DNA of 64,000 nucleotides from Anseranas semipalmata (taxonomy: Eukaryota > Chordata > Aves > Anseriformes > Anseranatidae). The stretch spans positions 719,460-783,459 of the forward strand of contig VXAA01004298.1 of the NCBI GenBank assembly GCA_013399115.1, read 5' to 3'. Below are positions 23,460 through 38,000 of this stretch, in pieces (position 1 is the first letter of the stretch; each line of letters starts with the position of its first letter). Both the position numbers and the translations under genes were made by a program. The notes below the pieces were generated by a model. The model made no database searches. It saw nothing but the letters and a program-made list of their open reading frames with translations, and was not told where the DNA came from.

Positions 23460-26400
23460 GTTACATACACTTTTTATAATTTAAGGATGATCTCAAATGG
23501 AGTGTGCTCTGAATATTATGATCCAAATTTAGTATAATTTTTCCTGCACCCTGATTGACAGATTTTTATCAACTATATGAATCATCTTTATTACTTTCAA
23601 AAAAAAAAAAACCCCTACATACTGTTTGGAAGAACAAGGAAATGATCTTCCTGTTGCCCTATACAATTGCAATTATTTTATAATGAGAAGAAATTAATCT
23701 CTTCCTCTCCCTTTTTGCTAAAGTTCCTATTTTGACACTTTTTAATCTGTGTTATTGAACCAATTGCAATAAAGAACAAGGATTACATGAGAGAAAACTG
23801 AAACCTCTCTAAAGCTGAACACAGCTTACCTGACAGGCAGAAAAAAGGCAGAGACAACTGAATCATGCAATTATTGAAGTCATCACCAGCAGTCACAGAC
23901 TGCATTGCCCAATATAAAGGTCTGTAAAGATATTGATTACTTCTGGGACTGCAGTACCTCATCGGTGCAGTTCACTGTAAAAATAATGTACTAAAAGGAA
24001 CACCTGGGCCTAAAGATCCATTGAACTGTGTAAGATGGTAAGAAATTCCCTACTTGCTCAGATCTGTGGTACATCTAGATTTTGGGTTTCATCAAAATTT
24101 TAGCAGCTAATGAACACTTTGTCTTTCTTCATTGATTCAGATATGCCTGCCTACTTTTTACAAGCGAGTTATTTCATCACTCATTTTCTAAGAGAATTAC
24201 TCCAACTCAGAGCCTTTTAGAGACAACAAAAATTCTTAATGTGAAACCTTCAGGACAGAGTACCAACTCTAAGACAATTCAGGAAAGCTAATGCAGAACT
24301 TATACCTCAAAGAGAGCAAGATGATGTCATCAAAAGCAAGAAAGGAGCACAGCACCTAGTGAAAAGGAAAAATCAGTACTTAGCACTGAATGATGCCACA
24401 GAAAATTTTCTTACTTAAAATATGATTCTGAATCTGGTCTTGAAGATACGGGTTTGCTGAAACATTGAGAAAATTAAGATCTTGTCATATAAATTCAGAA
24501 TTCTGTGCCAACAGCATTTAATCATTGGAAATAGACAAACTGGTAAACTTAACCTATCGTAAATATCAATGAGATGTCAATTCCTAATAATGTTAGTGTT
24601 CATTCATGTAAGAGCTGCCCACACAAAGTAGCCTTAAGATTTGTAAGATTCTTCCCAAAATATGTAGTGAACGTTAGAGCTCTTCTCAGGCAGATGAGCA
24701 GTTGATTTGGTGCTTTCTGTGGCAGTAACTGCCTGGCTCCAGGCCATCGTTCACAAGGCAGCAATTTAATGGCATCTGCAGTACCTAGAAACCTACCCGT
24801 GCTTTTCTCCGCTGCCATTTAGTGGGACCATGCTCTTCTCAGAGGAAACCAGCATCCCCAGGTGACTGTGAGGGCTGCCTTCATGACTCGCTACCCTTGA
24901 CTCCAGTTGGCTTTGCAGGTACCAGTTAATTTAGCCACCCACCACAAGGCCCACAGCTGAACCATGGAATGCTTTATTGCAGTTAGTCTGTACAAAAATT
25001 AACAGAGATCATAACTGGCTTGCTGAGCACAGTGTACTGAAGCTACAAATACATCAGCATATACTTTTGAATATTTTTGTGTATCTCAGAGAAGGGGAAA
25101 GACACTTCAAGACTCTTATGAACGTGCTCCCTACTCACAGATGAGCATTGAAATGCAGAGTAATTCCCTGCATTCATTTGTTCTTTCCTATTCTGTATGT
25201 ATCCCATAAACTCCAAAATGCTTTGCCTTACTGACTTTGAATGTGCTGTGTATTTTTCCCTACAGAAATATTCCAATTATGAGTGAATGTCACATACTTT
25301 AATGTACCATCCTTAATTTTTTTTACTTTAGAGTGATAACTAAGCAAAGGTCATAGTAAAATGATAATTAGTCTTAACACCATGCTGATGGTATTTTATT
25401 TTCTTGTGCCTTCTCTTTGCCCAGGCTTAAACCAAATTGTTACATGCGATTTACCATTGACAACCCTTTCTGGGATCTACATCTAGAGCAATAAAAAGAC
25501 AGTTAGCTCTGAAGTCAACTTCAAGCCCCAAAAGGCCAACCACCCCCTGTAAATCATTTCAGAGAGTATTCTAAGGTCAATCTAAACCTGGAAACTTGCT
25601 GAGCTTACGGACAGGAAACCAAATCTACTCTTCCTGTCTTCACTCCTCTCACCCCACACCCTAGGATTCTTTCTGCAATACATCTTTTTCTACTTCCCAT
25701 CTCTCCAGACAATCCCAAAAGGATAGGTCAATTAGTAAACAGAACAATCTGTGTAAGTGCTTGGATTCACAATATATGGATAACTTCAGTATCAGTTAAA
25801 TGTTAGTACAAAAAGAGGAAAGGATGGTTCACACGTCTCAGCTTGCCTGAGGGCAACCTTCAGTTTAACCAAAATGGAAATAAAGATTATCCACAGAGAG
25901 AGCCTAACTCAATAAATAACACAAATGCTTCACCATTCCCTAATGAAGCCTCTTGCAATAAAGTTCTGACTGCTTCTGTGAAGTTCTTTCAATCCAAAAA
26001 TCCTGTACGCTACTCTGTTAAACTGTTTTCTATCAAACCAGGTTACACAATGGTATTTTGAAAAATCATAATGAGGTTATCGTAGCTCCATTGTTGTTCA
26101 TATTCTTAGTGCAGCAACCCTCAGCTGGGCACTGGACCTTTAACTACCATTCGATCCTGAAATAGTTTTTGACACAAATGTTTCTCTCTCGAAGTATGTT
26201 TCTATCAAGTATTATGAAAAGGAGCTTTGAAGGGGTTGGTTTGTGTTTTTTTTTTCCTAATTGTTCAAGTACAATATCTAATTTTGTCACAAGTTTTTAC
26301 TCTATTTTCTTCATAATCTCCACATAAAGTTGAATTGTAATGTTAGTAAGCAAGCTATTTTCATTGAATTTGCATTGTTATACAACACTGCTTCCCTAAA

Positions 26401-27074
26401 TATGATCACTACATGTTGTTAATGATCTTAATTATTAATCTACTTCAGTTCAACACAACTCTTGGACTTCCTAGAAGTTTAAATTGCTGCTCTTGATTTT
26501 CATTGCCTGTAAAAAAGCTTCCATGATACATGTCCCATCAACATATTTAATCTAACCCTGTTACAATTTTATAAGCCCTGGCACATTAGTGCAATGTTCT
26601 TTTAAATATTAACACATTTCATCCCTTGTTTACTACTAAAAAAAAAACATTCTCTTTATTTCAAAGTTAATTTCAATTACATATTTTGATGGTGTAACCT
26701 CCTACACATGCAGAACTTGCAATGTTGAAAGCCACAATGCTTCTCTGGACAAGTTTCATAAATTATTACAGAGAATTATAATTTTGAATTTCTAAATGTA
26801 AAATGGATTTTTAATTTGTTTTAAAACATATTGAAATTTGAGCTATGTATTCTCTGTCGGACTGTCTGATGCAGTCTTTCACGCTACCAGAGGGGCCATT
26901 TTTCCTCAAGCCTTTTCAAGTTTATTCTTGAGGACAGTTTATTACCCATTTCAATCTCATTTAAGCATTTACCTCATTACTCACTTACCTGATTACCTCA
27001 TTTCACAAGTTACATTTAACCAAACACAGTAAAAAAAAAAAAGCTAGGAAATCACTGTCAGTTACGAGGCTACA

Positions 27075-27300
27075 TCTCCAGACACTATTCCCAGCGAAGT
27101 CAGATGGATACAGGCCACACTATTACCATTACACAGCATTATCATCAGCACACTGCACCATAGCGCTAGGTGCTATACAAGCAAAGACTAAAACTCCCTC
27201 TAAAGCAAAGCCTTTGCTCTAGAAAGCTTAGAAGGCACGAGGCAACAGAGAGAAACAGTCAAACAGAAGCACAACACAGCACTGTACTGCTGCTCAGCAC
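27075..27300. repeat. Ancient amniote interspersed repeat-like segment
   Basis: Contains GCGCTAGGTGCTATACAAGC, then ACTCCCTCTAAAGC, then AGAAAGCTTAGAAGG and GAGGCAACAGAGAG. Order and spacing resemble a repeat abundant in turtles and other sauropsids (GTGCTAGGCGCTGTACAAAC, then CCCTGCCCCAAAGAGCTTA). I recall the pattern but cannot name the family safely. A strong splice acceptor-like site (CTTCCCTCCTTGACAG, minus strand) lies just beyond it. Confidence 0.4.
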
Positions 27301-28965
27301 TGCAGACAGTACAGCCAGGGCTTCAGCACGGTCAAGTCGCTTCATGGCCACTGTCAAGGAGGGAAGCATCAGGAGCTCCTCCTGACAGTAAGGAGCAGCA
27401 GGGCCTAGTGGACAAAGGTGCATCTTCAAAACAGAACATGGAAGCAGGGGTTGGCATAAAGGGTTTATCTCATTAAGGAATCATCATTTTGCATGAGAAA
27501 GATTGGTATCATTTTAATTAGGCAAAAAAGTAACTAACAAGATGAAAACACCAAGAGAAGTGGCTCGACCAAACACTGCGACACAAAGCTGAGCTAAGCA
27601 GCAGTATCCTACCTGGGTACTGGACGATCCCGAATTTGTTACGGACTTAGAGACAGCTTTAGAAATCCCTTCCCCTACAGCAGCGGGAGTTCAGCTGTGA
27701 AACCTCTGTGTCTATATACACTACACAGCTACCATTTCCATGTCCTGAAACTGGGCTTTGGTTCAAGGACATGAAGAATGACATCAACAGATGACACCTC
27801 TGTTTCCTTCCTGTGGTACATCTCAGCTGCAGCCATGCTCTTCACTACTCCTCTTCAAGGAGGAATCAAACAATACAAATACCACCCATCGCACCCCAAA
27901 GCACAAAAAGGTCACTGCTTGTTTTAAATGAGAGGGGAAAGCAGGCTTACACCGCTATTATGCAAGACAAAGTAAGCTTCATGTCAAGATACAAACATCA
28001 GTATTTTTTCTCCCCTAAACTCCATTGCAGCTTTAACAGGCAGAGGGAAGTACAGCACAAGATCATCTGACTTGGTTCTGCTGGTACTGGATCGAACCTT
28101 TCCTTCCACTAAGAAAGCAAGCAGGAGAATCAGAGACACTGATGCTCATGCTCCAGAAAGAAAATCTGCGTCTCTCCACTACATGGAGACACATTTCAAA
28201 ACAAGATTGATTTTGCAAGAATGTCACAGTGCATGCAATCACAGATACTCTTGGGGGAACAAATGAGGCTTTGCTGTGGAAATAAAATTTAATTTATCTT
28301 CAGAACCCTGTAATTATAATTCCTAAAACTGTTTATTTTGAAAAGAAAACGCACAGCTGCCCCAGGCTGCCACTTCCTTATACCCCCACTGTTATCTAGT
28401 ACCCTGTAGTGCTCACCTGAGGTGGCACAAGGGACCAGAAAGGACTAACTCTGAGAATCCAAGGCAAACTGATTTCATCTTTTATTCTTTTCTAAAGACG
28501 AGCACATTTTGTAAGTGCTGCAGGCATGCAGATGTGACACACCTCCTGCTGATCATTTCCAACAAGGTAAGAAATCGGCTGTGGAAACCTGGAGAAATTT
28601 TTCATTCATCCAATCATTCTACCACTACTACTCTCTCACTTTCCACTTCTGATACTTCTCTACCTCCCCTCAGCCTGTAACAACATTTTGCCAAAATGCT
28701 GACCCAGACAAAATACTGAGCAGGGTATTCCCCTCTTTCCATCCACCTGGTTTTGTGCGTATGTCACCTTGAGCAGGTTCGGGTTTGAGGACTATGAACT
28801 GACACAATCCCATTAAATATCAGCATGGGTATTTCTCCAGTCTTCTCTGGAGAGAGACACAAAAAAACTTTCTCTGCCTTAGGCATCATACTCCTGATGC
28901 ATTAAAAAAACACACCCACCTGTTTCTCTGCTTTCTCTTTTTTTTCCTGCTACCCATTACTTTTA

Positions 28966-29045
28966 TTTCATAGAATTGAAAAAAACTCTGCATTGGAAGG
29001 GATCGCTGCAGATCATCTAGTTCAACCCTCTCTCAAAGCAGGGCT
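28966..29045 (-). mobile_element. CR1 3' tip, about 80 bases
   Basis: Plus-strand text ATTTCATAGAATTGAA, then TTGGAAGGGATCGCTGCAGA, then CATCTAGTTCAACCCTCTC and AAAGCAGGGC is the reverse complement of the last 80 bases of a CR1 3' end. No further CR1 sequence follows. Either an extremely truncated insertion or the surviving end of a decayed one. Confidence 0.75.
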
Positions 29046-32000
29046 TAAGTTAGGTTAGTTTATCATCCTGTTTTTTCCACTTTCCAATACTTTGATTTTT
29101 TGAAGGCTATTGCCTTATCTCTAACATCCTCACTTGCCCCAACACTTGGCTAGGCTGACCTTTAGATTTTCCCCAAATCGCTGTTGATAGACATTTTCTC
29201 TGAGCCACCACGCGATGACAACACAAGACAACATATATGGTGTGTAAGCTCACTCTGACAGCATCATGTCTGTCTCAATCCACTGCAGTCATTTCTGTGA
29301 TTTTCCCGGCAGAACACCACACGCTACATCTCTGTTCTCTCTCCTTTTTGGAAAACGGTCTCATCATTACCCTCCATCACTGTCCATTCATCTGGTAAGT
29401 CAACCCTGTAAAACTGCAGGGCAGTCCATGGGGACTTTGTTGCGTTTTGCAGCACCATGCTACCATTACAGGTGGACGATACAATTTGTGTAACCTTAAG
29501 TCTCGAATGCAATGCTTTGTTTTACACAGCCTTTTTCTTCTGCAGAACTGTCGCATAAATTTCTAGCACTACAGGTGTTCCAGTTCTCAGTTTTCTATTA
29601 AAAGAAATATTATTTCGTTACAACCTGTGTTTCACTCCTGCTATCCTATAATTATGGAAGCTAAACATAGATCAGATTCTGTTTCTTGAGTTTTTGTGGT
29701 TTTAATTTCATTTGACGCTTTACTATTCTGACCTTGTTTTCCATTAGCATATTGAACAGAGTAATGGATACATACTGCCACACATTTAAAGCCAAACTGC
29801 ACTGCAATCTGCTTTCACTCAAGTTCATAACTATGTCATTTCTTCTGCATTTGCAGGCAATTTTCAAGTCAATGTGTTATTGAAAAAGTAACTTTTCTTG
29901 GAGGGTGGTTGTATTCTCTGGTCTGCTTAGCATTTGTCTCATCTCAAGCAACAGTGTTCTCAATAGAGAAATGGAATAAATCCTTGAAATGCATGTAAGA
30001 GAAACCTCTAGTACTTTGGGATACTGATGCTTAGTTTTTATAAGAAGCTGTAACATTTTAAGTCAGTTTATATCGTACTTGTGAGGGGGCTGTGGCAATG
30101 CCCCCATCAATGCCTGCATAAAAAGCTCCCTTTCATGACAACTGTCTTGGTGCATCAGGACTTCAGCACATAACATCCACACCCTTCCTGCAAACTTTTT
30201 TTTTTTTCCCCGTAAAGAATAGCATCCAACATGCATTGCACAACTTTCATCAGGGGGTAGCTGGTTTGCGACGTATATTTCCTTATAGCTTTATAAGACC
30301 CTGCACACTATCTTCTCATGTAGACTCTGCATTACAGGGTTTTATAACAGCTCCCAGCTGAGTAAATGGAAAAATCCTTAGCAATTCAAGAGTCAGACAA
30401 TAAATAAAACTGTCTCTGGTGCAAGCAATGATGTTTGTCTTTGAATGGTTTGAGCTGCTGATTAAATAATGGCTGCAGACAGAATTTTTCATTTCACTAC
30501 TGTGACCAGCTTTTATGCAAAAATTTCACGGTATTATATGATTTCCCTTGTTCCTCATCTCTTTTATACATTTCAGTATGTTCCACATCATCAGGGAAGC
30601 CTTTCAACGCAACTATGACTACAGCAGCAAACACCATGGATGTTTCTGTGCTGTACTTTGAAAATGTACAGCGTAAAAGTTCGTAGCCCCACCCAGGAGC
30701 AATGCGAATAATGGCAGCTCTGCTCCACCCCAACACCGCCAGTTATGGGAAAGGCAGAAAGGCAGGTGCAGCACATTCAGCTTCTGGCAACTCCCTGCCG
30801 TCACCACATCACCGTGCCTCGGGCACGCACAAAGCTCCTTAGGAAACAGTCTGTGATCACCTGCAGTGGCACCAGTACATCGGAAATCCTCCTCAGGAAG
30901 ATGAGGGAGTCCTTTTAGAGCCTCCACAAAGAGCTCCAAGCATTTTAAATGGTACAATGAGGCTGGAGTGGGCACAAGAACTAGTTCTGAATGAAATTCT
31001 TGTTCTTTTTTAACAAAAAGTAGCTTCCAACCCTAAATTGTTTGCTAAATCAGGAAGGTATTTTGGTACCCCAGAAAGGAGGAGGAAAGAAATATGGAAT
31101 AGTGAGAACATACTGATTAGATAAAAAAATAAACGGTACTTTCAGAAGTGCTAACCTGTTTTGTTGTGACAAAAGAGTTTGAAAAAACAGAACTGACTAC
31201 AAACTGACATCAAATTAACAGTCCTCTTTCTCCTATTCCAGCAGCAAAGCTATTATGGTATGTTGGCTTCATCTCAATTGTACCTCTTTCTCCTCATTCT
31301 CAATCTCTCCCTACCACCAAGCGTTTAGGTTTTCCAATGAAACAAAATATCCATTATTCACCCACCTTGATAGAGAATTCCACCCAAGTCCCTGTTTAAT
31401 CAATTACATTTTTAAAGAAATTACAGAGTACAAGCGGCAAGCCAAATGCAATTTAATTTCATTCCGGGATTTTACTCTGAGGCAGCAGTATGAATCATCT
31501 CAAAGCTCACAAACTGTGTGTTCTGTTTCATTCACCCAAACAGCAAACTGTTTTATTATACATAATTTCCTTTTGTAGAAATGCATTCTTTGCCCCTTAG
31601 ATATGTATTTCTGTTGGTAATGTTTCTAGGGGAAGAAAGGGAGTTTCTCCCATTAATTCTGTATTTGTGGGTGTTATAGCCTGACACTGCCTCTCAAAAC
31701 AAACAACAACAAAACTCCAGCCTCCTGGAAACCTTTACTCTGATGCTGCATTTGCCAAGAAAAGCGCCTGGTACGGACTCTGTTGACTTCAGTGGTGTAA
31801 GCAGATGCAGTTCCAGGGTTGTGACCTGCATCCCTGCAATATGAAGTCATTTGACTTCTTCCATGGTGTTGATTTTAGCTGCTGTTTGCTGAGTATGCCC
31901 CACAACTCTCTGTCTTAGAATCCCTTAGCCCATCAAGCTACAATTCACAATATACTGTAACCTTAATTTTACTACAGCCTCGATTCCCATTTTAGACGTG

Positions 32001-35000
32001 ATGACACCTTCCCAGCCTTCCTTTCCTTCCACTTACCCAGCACATTCCCCTGCAGGTGGGTGCTCTAAGCTTCCTGGTTAACCCCCAGCCATGCAGCACG
32101 GCAGGCACACAGCAACTGGGGAGCAAAAGAAATCCTCAACGACAGAAAAGATCACATCTTCACACGGAATGCAACATGCAAGTCAGATGAGTCTCATCTC
32201 AAACTCAAGAACTGACATGGAGTCAGCATTTCAGAAAAAACAAAATCTCTCCCTGCCTCTGCCCCCTCTCCTGCCAGCCCCTGGTCCCGCGCACAGCACT
32301 ACAGGTCTGCCTCCAGGGTCAGCCTCCCTGCACAGCGGAGACCTGGCCTCTGTTTGCCCAGGGGCTGTCACAGGAAAGCATGGACCTCTCCTCAAGCCAG
32401 GCCCTTGGGATGGGCCAGAAACCATCAAACAGCCAAAGAGGCGATCCCAAGGTGCTCAGGCAAGCACTTAACGAGATGGCAAGCACTCCACACAGAGCTG
32501 AGCTGTGCCATGAGGGCCACACTCTGTAGCCACGTAAGTCTACAAGGCAAAGTGGAGCTCACATACAGAAATACCCAGATACAAATATACGTGCATGTAT
32601 ACACTGACCCCCACATATGTATATATTTAAAAAATGTACATGCAAAGCAATACAGTAAAGACATCTCCCCCAGGTAGAGGCAGGGACAAGCCCCTTCTCC
32701 CACCACAGGTATCAGAGGGGTCCTGTGCCAGGAGGAGCAACGTGACAGAAGCCCTTTCATCACAGCTACATGCTTCGCTGTTGCTTTCTTCTTACCCTCA
32801 CAGCAAACACTAAGAGCCATTTAAAATAATGCAAACAGAAAAACTGGTTTCTATATGAGCATCCATCTTAGAACCTCAGAAACGAGGCAAAGAGAACGGC
32901 AGCTGAGCTCTTGGAGCAGCTGCCCACAGCCCAACCTCACGCCTCTCCCGCCCGCCTCCTCCAGCCCAACCAGCCGCGCTCTCGTCTGCAGCCTTCTCTT
33001 GCAGAACGGTTTTGCTGAAGGTCACTGGCAAAATGCATTCAAGTTTTGTGGGGCTGTGTTAATGATTAGTTTTTCAACTCGACTGTTAAAGTGCTCTACG
33101 ACCCAAATAATATTTCATTTTGACTGGAAAAATATTTCACTAATTTTCTCAGCAAAACATAAGGACTGAGAATATATTTCCATATAAAGTAAATAATTTG
33201 GCCTGGAACATGTCGTTTCACTTAATTTGAGCATTACCAAGCCTTTCAAACAGCTTCCAATAGCTTTTCATCACATTCAAAATGCACACTTTAAAATGGG
33301 AAAACATTTCTTTTGGGGAAATCCCCCATTAAATAAACAGCAAATATATATTTTGAGGTGTAAAATTGAGCATTTTTCCATGTTTTATAAAATCTCAAAT
33401 ATCTAAAATAATCTCATTTTAGTAATTTCTTTCATCGTTACAGAACTCCTTCCAGAGAATAACAAACAAGTGAAGACCAGCAGGTCACCAAAATGGAAGA
33501 ACTGCTGGCTGTTTGGTGTGCTTTTGTATGTATGTACAGAAGCTTAGGAAAATACACTACCTTAGGAAATACAAGATCACACACACATTAACACTACACC
33601 CTGCAGAAAATGCCCTTTACAAAACTAAGGAAATCACATTTCTTTCTCCCTTGCAAAAAATTCATGTGCTGTAATTTGACTTCTCTAAATGTCAAGAATG
33701 GTAACTTCCCCCTCTGCCCCTCACCTTAATAAACTGCTCCTGGAGTAACTGAAGGTCTAAACTGAATGAGAACTACTGAAGAATAACACTTGTAATCTGA
33801 GGTACAGATGCTATAAATGTAACCCCATTAATGACTGCCTTTTTCTGTAACTTGTGATCTGTATTTCACTATTATTCAGCTTTTTATGAAGACAAAAGAT
33901 ATTCCGTGCTTTAAAGTAAATTTGCTTGAGGAAGATCTATTATTCTGACTTTCCATTAATACAATAAACTTTAATATTCACTGGATCCCTAATATTTTTT
34001 TCAGCAGTTTAGAAGGTCAGAATTGAGAATAATGGTTTTTCTTCCTAGTATGCCCAGTGAAAAAAAAAAAAGTAAAGCACAATTTTAACATTCCTAATGG
34101 AGCTAATACAAATTTCAGTTTCTTCTCAAATGTATCAAACAGCCACAAGCACTTTCTGTTACGCTACTTAACCAGCTCAGCTGTGTCAGTACCTTAATGG
34201 CATCTTTTAAACAATGCATGGTGCTTAACTGACACCCTTAGAACTACCCATAGGGCACTTCTGGTGGCTGATACTGTGCTGTAAACTAGAGAACATCCTC
34301 TGGAATTGTTTTTGAATCTGAACTTCCCAATGCTATGGAGGATGAGAGGACAGACAGAGATGATAAAATAGAGCCCTTCTATTGCCTTCTGTTTTAAACA
34401 GACAGTTTATCTACATTCATTAGACTCATCTTCTAAAGGACAATTATAAAAATCCTTTTAAAGAAAAATCAATTTCTTGGACTCCTGTATGACTGCAGTT
34501 AACATCTGATGGGATTCAACTGCGTGTGTCACGAGGTAAAACTTTTTTCACCGAGTCATCATCAACACTTCTCTTAGGGACGCCTTCTAGGTCCAACTCA
34601 TGCATTTGTACTTTGATCATTAGCTCATTTCTATAAAAGCCTAGTATGAAGCATTCTGAAATATATTTTGTAATTATTCAGTGCTCCACACGAATTCAGT
34701 TGAGTAATCTGAATAGATTGCTTGAGTGCAGATAACCCATTTGTATTTTCATTATATAGAAATCAGCTTCTAAATTATTAATAAAAAAGCTTCCATCCAC
34801 ACATCCCCTATCTGCCGAACTGCAGGAAACTGTACCACAGCATGTTTGTCTGAAATCCCATGGGATACTGATTGACTTGATAGGACATTCTGGACTAATG
34901 GGCTACTACAGTAACCAATCACTCCAGCAATTGAGCTGCTGCGTCCATTCCATACACAGGAGGAATATAAACCCCTAGAAACATGTTTTTGTCAAATAAT

Positions 35001-38000
35001 CCTTAAATGCTTGAACCTCTCTCTGCCTTAAATTTTTAGAGAAACAGTAAGAATTGCTTTTAATATGATGCTCCTGGTTGCACATATACAGCTGGTGCAC
35101 AGTTAATGCTCTTCATCCCTGCAGAGTAACCAATATATTAAGTTTTTAGCAAGAATTCATTTCTGTGTAACAACAAGCAGTTGGTCTCTACCCAGGGCAT
35201 GGCAGAGCCACACTGTGGACAGCAGAGCAGTGTCCTTTCAGACATCCTCAGCGCACACAAGACGCGCTCAGACACAGCCTCCGCAATCAGGGCAATGTAA
35301 GGGCAGCAGTTGGTGCCAGACCCCTCCAAGAAGGGAAGACAGGAAGGCAAAACAATCCTTCCCCCATTCAAAGACTGGCTGATAAGAACAAAGCCCTTCT
35401 TTATGTCTCATCCAGGAAGCTGAGTGCTACAGCATAACCTACTTTAGAGTAAGTGCCTAGAGACTGCACTGCAACATAAGCATTCATAGATAATTTCTAT
35501 CTAGACAAATTCTGGTTTCTGGATCATTTTTAATTTGGTATTAGCAGGCAGAGAGCGAGCTTTTCCTAAGCCCTACTGACCCAACATGGTCCTTGCAAAC
35601 AGACAGACAGAAACTATGACCTCATGTGACACCTGCAGCAGCTACATGCCCAAGCGTGAACCAAAGTGTGTGACCCTGAAAACATCTGATTGCTCAAGAT
35701 CCCCTGGGAATTGGCTGCAAGTAGAAGGAATAATGCAGCACCTCTGACACGGTCTAGGTTTAAGTTGAACTGTTTGGTCCTTAGAGATGTAGTGTTTTTC
35801 CTGTTAGCTCTTGATCACAAAATGTTGTTTCCCTCCCCTCCCCTCCTCTGGTAGTATGTAAATTCCATGCAAGAATAACATTCTGCATGGAGCTCTGTGA
35901 CCGACTCTGACAAGGCCATTTTATTTATAAAAAAGGGTGGTCCCCAAAGCCCACACCTTGCTGTGTCAAGAATTTATGCACTACCTTTAAGGACCATTGA
36001 CAGTCTGATACATGGGTCACTTGCAAATCAGTTTTTCTTGCTGAGTTATTACACTACTAACTCTATAGCTTTCTCGGCTTTACAAGGCACACTTTCGCAG
36101 TGTGTGTGAAGGATAAAGAGCCTCAATAAATTCCATTAGACAAAGGTACAATGAGGATAGCGTATTGCTGACTTCGGGATAATGAAAGCAACGCTGGATT
36201 TCAGACTGTTTTGATGTGATTAGCATTGTGTTCTCATTTCTTGAGGTGAATGATTTTAATGCTCTCGTATTCTAGACGCAGGTATGAGAAATGGGTTCCA
36301 GGAAACTAGACGGGATTTTATTATTACTTATTAGAGTAGCATGCATTTGAGCCACCTGATAGGAAGTCTCATCACGCCTGATATTTGATAAGCGGAGAAT
36401 AAGACGCAAGACACCCCCCTGCCTCTGACAGCTTGGTTTACAAATAAAGCAGAAGGAAGTGTTAGAGCCCTATTTAGCACACTGGGAACCAAGCCACAGA
36501 TTCTGTCTTTACCAAACTTTAATCACCTGTGTAAGAGTCCACAGGGTATGGCAGGACCAAAACCATCCTTTTAATCCTTTTTTATTCTAGACTGCATGTG
36601 CCGATCTCAGAGCCACGTGTCAGTATCTGAACTATTACCTGTTTGAGAAGTCACTGTTGAATTTTCTAGATACAGGTTTAGGACTTCACGCTGAGGTTTG
36701 CAGTGGCAAAATCACTGCTATCAAATAAAGCTCAAGTAAAACAGATTTAAAAATAGAGCCTTTCATTTCTCTAAGTACCTATTTAAGTTTAGTTCTCATT
36801 GTGTCAAGAGTTGCTTCCACATAACTGTTAACATTTCCTAATACCATGCTGAAAATAAAAAGCTACCACAAAAAATTACTGTTTTGGAGTCTCAGCAGAA
36901 TCATAATCAGAGGGATTTCATATTTGTAACCCTTAGTCTGAATCATTTGCAACCACCCTTTTTCTTACTTTACAATCTGTTTACGAAGTTCATTAAACTA
37001 CAGTCATGGAAATCTTTTAGCAGATGTAAGCTCTTCCTACTCTTTGATCAACAAAACAGATTCTTTAATTTAACAACCCTCAGTAATCATCTCAGACACA
37101 TGCCCTCAACAACATAAAGAAGCAAAACTCTACATAAATCAAGCAAGCTTTTTTTTTTCCCCACAGGCTGAAAATTAAGAATCTGAGAATGCAATATTTG
37201 GAAAAACTCAGGAACCGTGGGGACAGGGTTCATAATGTGAAGGTACAAAAGCCAGGTAAAGCCAAGTCCCTAAGGCAAAAAAAAAAGCAGAGTATAGAGG
37301 GTATTTTCCAAGTAAACCTCTTTTCTCAAGATTTGCCCAAGAAATAACTGGCCATAATCATCATACTAGTATCTAACTTAAATAAGAAAACAAGGACATA
37401 ATTGCTTATAACAGATCTTAACTTTTATAATAAAATAATTAACGCCCAAACATCTATCAGAAAAATAATGATAAATAGCATCTTGCTCATAGTGTTAGCA
37501 AAATCAGCTGCGCATGTTGGACAAGAAATGCTGAAAGCCAGTTTGTGGTGCTGCAATTCTACCTTTTCCTGTTTTCTCCTTTCCACATTTGTATCTTAGT
37601 CTTTGTTCAGCATGCAGAGCAAGAACTGTACAGTGCCAAGTTTTAAGAAGAAACAAAAGTCAGTTTAAGAAAGGAATCCATGCACCAACATTTCAGACTT
37701 TGGTCTGCTTTGTCTGCTTTCTGCAGTACCACCACTGCCACATTTCAGCCCTTCATCTGCTTTGTGCCATGGACAACAGACAAAGCCCCGGGGCCTGGCC
37801 ACCCAAGCCACCCATTACAGCTTGCGGAGATCTAGAGACCAGCTGTCAGTAGTGGGGAGGTTCCCCTGTGCCCTGCTCCCATCCCTTGTAATTTAACTTA
37901 CATTCCTTCTTCTTTTGATCTCTTCAATGGAGAAGTAGGAGAAAATGTTATGAATTAGACTTGGGAGAATGCAAATAAAAGCTAAACTTTAAAAATACCA

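Larger units (their letters stand above)
21091..28965. other. Unique AT-rich DNA, no recognised gene
   Basis: Holds two G10 runs, a CAAA-rich stretch, a perfect 22-base palindrome and an ancient repeat at 27075-27300. Minus-strand splice-bounded open segments occur at 23000-23040, 24625-24728 and 25139-25259. The last has a strong acceptor and a GTGAGTAG donor; the product is unknown. Confidence 0.4.

Noticed and set aside
32091..32820. Cluster of overlapping 65-131 codon frames on both strands
   Set aside because: GC-rich, stop-poor sequence opens several frames at once; no frame shows domain-like features or better splice context than the others.
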